This document shows positions 6,294 through 9,358 of a DNA stretch of 9,358 nt, piece by piece. Location: NCBI GenBank assembly GCA_021780935.1, contig JAJXXT010000111.1, positions 1 through 9,358 on the forward strand. The letters are read 5' to 3'. This stretch comes from Pseudomonadota bacterium. GTDB lineage: Bacteria; Pseudomonadota; Alphaproteobacteria; Acetobacterales; Acetobacteraceae. The first letter of the stretch is position 1. Each line of letters opens with the position of its first letter. The position numbers were made by a program, and so were the translations under genes. The notes below the pieces were generated by a model. That model saw only the letters and a list, made by a program, of their open reading frames with translations. It ran no database searches and was not told the DNA's origin.

Positions 6294-7550
6294 ATGCGGA
6301 TCGTCTACCTCAATCTCGATCGCGGCATTCCGGTCCTTGGCGACAAGGGGGCCTCGGTGCATGTGCGCTCGGTCGTGACGGCGCTGGCGCGGCTCGGCCA
6401 CGACGTGACGCTGGTCTGCTCGCGCGCCGGGGAGGGCAATGCGCCGCCGCCTGGGCGGCTGATCGAGCTTCCGCCGGCGATCGACGAGGCGGCGCTCCTC
6501 GCGGAGGGCGAGCGCCTCGGCCTGCCCGCCGCCACACTGGCCGAGCCACTGTATCGGCGCGAGCTGACCGTGCTGGCGCATGATCGCGCGCTGGTGGCGC
6601 GGGCGCTCGCCGCATTGGCGCTGGAAGGGGTGCGGCCGGATCTCGTCTATGAACGGCACGCTCTGTTCCATCTGGCCGGCATCGCCATCGCCGCGGCCTG
6701 CGGTGTGCCGCGCGTGCTCGAGGTGAACGCGCCGCTGGCGGAGGAGCAGGCACGATACCGTGGCCTCGCCCTGCGCGACCTCGCCGCCGAGCGCGAGGCG
6801 CGCTCGTGGCGGGGAGCGGATCTCGCCGTCCCGGTTTCGGACGACGTGCGCGCGCACCTGCTGGCCGCCGGGGTGCCGGATGCCCGCGTGCTGGTCACGC
6901 CGAACGGTGTCGACACGGGCTTGTTCCGGGCCGACCCGTTGGGCGCCGCCGAGGTCCGCCAGCGCTGGGGGCTGGGCGATGATCCAGTGATCGGCTTCGT
7001 TGGCAGTTTCAAGGCGTGGCACGGCGTCGGCTTCCTGATCGAGGCGCTGGGCCGGCTGCGCCAGGCGATACCGCGGGTGCGGCTGCTGGCGGTCGGCGCG
7101 GGGCCGAAGCTGGCCGAGGCGCAGGCGCTGGCTGCCTCGCTCGGCCAGGCGGAAGCGGCGGTGTTCACCGGCGCGGTGCCACACGCCGCGATCCCGGCGC
7201 ATCTGGCGGCGATGGACCTGACGGTGGCGCCCTATCCAGCCCAGGACGGGTTCTATTTCTCGCCCCTGAAGATCGTGGAATCGCTGTCCGCCGGGCGGCC
7301 GGTGGTGGCGCCGCGCATCGGCCAGATCGAGTCCCTGCTGGCCGACGGTGTCACCGGGCTGCTCTATCCGCCCGACGACCTCTCCGCCTGCGTCACCGCG
7401 ATCCGGCGGCTCATCGACGAGCCTGGACTCTGCCGCCAGCTCGGGGGGCAAGCGGCCTCGCAGGCGCGGGCGGCCTGGGACTGGACCGCGGTGGTGAGCC
7501 GCGTGCTCGACCGTGCCGCCCGGGCGCCGGCATGCGAGGTGCTCGGATGA
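6294..7550 (+). CDS. GT4-family glycosyltransferase, 418 aa
   Basis: This is a standalone GT-B glycosyltransferase expected to transfer a sugar from a nucleotide donor to a growing glycan at the cytoplasmic face. The N-terminal acceptor domain starts with MRIVYLNLDRGIP and has GDKGASVHVR (16-25) and VYERH (118-122). The C-terminal donor domain has VTPNGVD (201-207), FVGSFKAWHGVGFLIEA (235-251) and SPLKIVESLSAGRPVVAP (323-340). The first Glu of the usual E-x7-E is absent: Tyr stands there in the FYFSPLK context, and only Glu329 remains. To my knowledge this is a recurrent GT4 variant. The ATG at 6294 is five bases after the preceding stop. A GTG at 6285 overlapping that stop (GTGA) would add three residues and cannot be excluded; no strong ribosome binding site decides between them. 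Either way translation is likely coupled to the upstream gene. The 3' end overlaps the ABC exporter start by four bases. The substrate is unknown. Confidence 0.93.
   Translation: MRIVYLNLDRGIPVLGDKGASVHVRSVVTALARLGHDVTLVCSRAGEGNAPPPGRLIELPPAIDEAALLAEGERLGLPAATLAEPLYRRELTVLAHDRALVARALAALALEGVRPDLVYERHALFHLAGIAIAAACGVPRVLEVNAPLAEEQARYRGLALRDLAAEREARSWRGADLAVPVSDDVRAHLLAAGVPDARVLVTPNGVDTGLFRADPLGAAEVRQRWGLGDDPVIGFVGSFKAWHGVGFLIEALGRLRQAIPRVRLLAVGAGPKLAEAQALAASLGQAEAAVFTGAVPHAAIPAHLAAMDLTVAPYPAQDGFYFSPLKIVESLSAGRPVVAPRIGQIESLLADGVTGLLYPPDDLSACVTAIRRLIDEPGLCRQLGGQAASQARAAWDWTAVVSRVLDRAARAPACEVLG
7536..7540 (+). promoter_or_regulatory. Shine-Dalgarno for the ABC exporter inside the end of the GT4 gene
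   Basis: GAGGT at 7536-7540 lies 6 bases before the ATG at 7547, whose A-T-G-A overlaps the preceding stop. This supports initiation at MSAMPW and translational coupling, over the in-frame ATGs at 7532 and 7556. Confidence 0.65.
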
Positions 7551-9334
7551 GTGCCATGCCCTGGCGCCTTCGCCGCTACCTCGGCGTTGAACGGCGGCGG
7601 ATCCTGCTCGGCAGCCTGGCCATGGCGGCCCGGGCCAGCGTGCTCGTGCTGCTGCCCTGGCCGCTGAAATATCTCGTCAATGTCGTGATGTTCGGGAAGT
7701 CGCCGCCGCATTGGCTGGCGCATCTGTTGGGCTGGGCGCCGTCCGATCGGTTCCTGCTGCTGAACCTGCTCAGCGCGGTGATGCTGGCGCTCGCTCTGGC
7801 CGACTCGCTGCTCGATTATCTCGGCAACCGGCTGTTCCTGGAAGCCGGACAGCGCGTGGTCTTCTCGGTTCGCCAGGACCTGTTCGGCCACCTCGCCCGG
7901 CTCCCGCCCGCCTTTCACCGGGCGCGCCGCGGCGGCGAACTGATGTCGCGACTGAGCGAGGATGTTGGCCGGATGAAGGATCTGGTCACTGTGGTGGGTA
8001 CGGCGCTGCTGCCGCATATGCTCACGCTCCTCGGCATCGTCGCCACCATGCTGGTGGTGGACTGGCGCTACGCGCTGCTGGCCACGGCCATTCTCCCGCC
8101 GCTCATCTTCGTCAGCCGGCATTGGTCGCTGCGGCTGCGCCATCAGTTGCGCAGTCTGCGCATGCAGGATGGTGAGCTCTGGGCGATGGCGCAGGAAGTG
8201 CTGGCCGTGCTGCCGCTGGTGCAGGCCTGCGCGCGCGAGCCACACGAGCTCGGCCGCTTCGTCCGCCGTGCCGCGCATAGCCTGCGCTCGGGCATGGTGA
8301 CGAGCCACACCCAGTCGCAGTTCGCGCCGCTGATCAACCTGCTGATCGGGCTCGGCGCCGCGACGGTGGCCTGGTACGGCACGCGGCGCGTGATCGCCGG
8401 CACACTCACACCGGGCGATCTGATGCTTTTCCTCGCCTATCTGCGCGGCATGGTCACGCCGGCGCGCCAGATCGCCAAGGCGGCGCCGGTGCTCGGCCGG
8501 GCGAGCGTGGCGCTCGAGCGGATCCGCGAACTGTTCGCCGAGCACGCCGCCATCGCCGACGCGCCGGATGCCACGGCGCCGGAGCGCTGCATCGGCCATC
8601 TGGAGTTCCGCGGCGTCCGGTTCGGCTACGCTGCCGGGGCGCCGACGCTGGAGGACCTCTCGTTCGCGCTGGAACCGGGGCGGAAAGTGGCGCTGGTGGG
8701 CCCGAGCGGGGCGGGCAAGAGCACCATCGCTGCGCTCGCCGTTCGCTTCGCCGACCCCGATGCCGGCGCGGTGCTGCTGGACGGGCAGGATCTCCGCGGC
8801 CTGCCCCTCGGCTTCCTGCGCAGTCACGTCGCGCTGATGCTGCAGGACGCGCCGTTGCTGCACGGCACGGTATGGGAGAACATCGCCTATGGCCGTCCCG
8901 GCGCCGATCGGGCCGACGCCATCCGCGCCGCCGTGGCCGCCGGGGTGGACCCGATCATCCGGGCGCTGCCCGCCGGCTACGACCAGCCGGTCGCCGAACG
9001 GGGCGCCACGCTCTCGGGCGGGCAGCGCCAATGCATCGCCATCGCCCGGATCACGCTGGCGGAGGCGAGGGTGGTGATCCTCGACGAGCCGAGCAGCAGC
9101 CTCGATGCGGCCACCGAGCAGGGCGTCGCGGCGGCGCTGGCGCGCCTGACGGCGACGCGCTCGACCCTGGTGATCGCGCACCGTCTCGCCACCATCCGCG
9201 ATGCGGACCAGATCCTCGTGCTCGACCGCGGGCGGATCGTGCAGCGCGGGACCCATTCGTCGCTGCTGCGCGAGGGCGGGCTCTATGCCCGGCTGCTGCA
9301 GGCGCAGGAACGGACCCCGGTGGCGGCCGAGTAG
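7547..9334 (+). CDS. ABC exporter half-transporter (transmembrane domain fused to ATPase), MsbA-like architecture, 595 aa
   Basis: This is a type IV ABC exporter half that should homodimerise (or pair with another half) in the cytoplasmic membrane and drive outward transport. The transmembrane domain has six predicted helices at about 19-47, 69-91, 147-170, 173-190, 259-279 and 289-302. It carries the exporter motif RRGGELMSRLSEDVGRMKDLV (about 128-147), typical of coupling-helix regions. The ATPase domain starts near 350 with an A-loop Tyr361, Walker A GPSGAGKST (385-393, Lys391), Q-loop Gln433, signature LSGGQRQ (489-495), Walker B VVILDE (509-514, catalytic Glu514), D-loop SSLD (517-520) and His545. 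All catalytic residues are intact. Length is normal for the family. The start overlaps the GT4 stop as ATGA, so it is translationally coupled to the glycosyltransferases. Cargo is probably a glycan, glycolipid or lipid-linked precursor, inferred from context only; a peptide or drug substrate cannot be excluded on sequence. The 24 bases after the stop hold several ATGs but cannot be assigned. Confidence 0.95.
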   Translation: MSAMPWRLRRYLGVERRRILLGSLAMAARASVLVLLPWPLKYLVNVVMFGKSPPHWLAHLLGWAPSDRFLLLNLLSAVMLALALADSLLDYLGNRLFLEAGQRVVFSVRQDLFGHLARLPPAFHRARRGGELMSRLSEDVGRMKDLVTVVGTALLPHMLTLLGIVATMLVVDWRYALLATAILPPLIFVSRHWSLRLRHQLRSLRMQDGELWAMAQEVLAVLPLVQACAREPHELGRFVRRAAHSLRSGMVTSHTQSQFAPLINLLIGLGAATVAWYGTRRVIAGTLTPGDLMLFLAYLRGMVTPARQIAKAAPVLGRASVALERIRELFAEHAAIADAPDATAPERCIGHLEFRGVRFGYAAGAPTLEDLSFALEPGRKVALVGPSGAGKSTIAALAVRFADPDAGAVLLDGQDLRGLPLGFLRSHVALMLQDAPLLHGTVWENIAYGRPGADRADAIRAAVAAGVDPIIRALPAGYDQPVAERGATLSGGQRQCIAIARITLAEARVVILDEPSSSLDAATEQGVAAALARLTATRSTLVIAHRLATIRDADQILVLDRGRIVQRGTHSSLLREGGLYARLLQAQERTPVAAE

Positions 9335-9358
9335 CCATGGATGGCATGGAGGGCGCCG

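Noticed and set aside
5652..7451. 599-residue minus-strand frame opposite the GT4 genes
   Set aside because: Compositionally biased and motif-free, antisense to conserved GT4 motifs; a shadow ORF.
7016..7546. Upstream in-frame extension of the ABC exporter
   Set aside because: It lies wholly inside the GT4 gene in another frame and has shadow-type composition; the exporter fold starts after MSAMPW.
7364..9256. 630-residue minus-strand frame opposite the ABC exporter
   Set aside because: Antisense to an exporter with every ABC motif intact; the translation is His/Arg/Gln-rich without domains.
9337..9358. Possible start of a further operon gene (ATG at 9337 or 9346)
   Set aside because: Only 22 bases are available and there is no clear ribosome binding site. 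Operon continuation is plausible but cannot be supported here.

Overview
The window is a GC-rich (visibly well over 65%, not computed), gene-dense stretch of a bacterial chromosome. Codon use is strongly biased to G/C at third positions, and nearly every gene has a long antisense shadow ORF. The protein families (an alphaproteobacterial-style PpiD next to trpE, and a MurG-like/GT4 glycosyltransferase cluster with an ABC exporter) point to an alphaproteobacterium. Rhodospirillales/Acetobacteraceae is my best guess from family resemblance, not a tested assignment.

Layout. The left third (1-3438) reads on the minus strand and is housekeeping. In transcription order it carries trmO (tRNA t6A37 N6-methyltransferase, short TsaA-type form, 3438-2947), ppiD (membrane-anchored periplasmic foldase with a degenerate parvulin domain, 2863-941), and the first 283 codons of trpE (anthranilate synthase component I, 849-1, running off the left edge). 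ppiD next to trpE is, as I recall, a common alphaproteobacterial arrangement. The 91-bp ppiD-trpE spacer contains a 16-bp direct repeat (19-bp period) and the trpE ribosome binding site. A 249-bp divergent spacer (3439-3687) holds a perfect 8-bp-stem hairpin and a clear Shine-Dalgarno for the plus-strand unit.

The right two thirds (3688-9334) read on the plus strand as a tight, translationally coupled operon. Its first gene encodes an 866-residue protein with two GT-B glycosyltransferases in one chain: an N-terminal MurG-like domain and a C-terminal GT4 domain, joined by a Pro/Ala linker. It is followed by a separate 418-residue GT4 glycosyltransferase and a 595-residue ABC exporter half-transporter (TMD-NBD) whose start overlaps the preceding stop as ATGA. 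The simplest reading is that three glycosyltransferase activities build a glycan or glycoconjugate at the cytoplasmic membrane and the exporter moves it, or its lipid-linked precursor, outward. The product is unknown, and the operon may continue past the right edge.

I see no rRNA, tRNA, CRISPR array, insertion sequence or phage element. The most unusual item is the double-glycosyltransferase fusion and its coupled exporter, a plausible but uncharacterised glycan assembly-and-export module.
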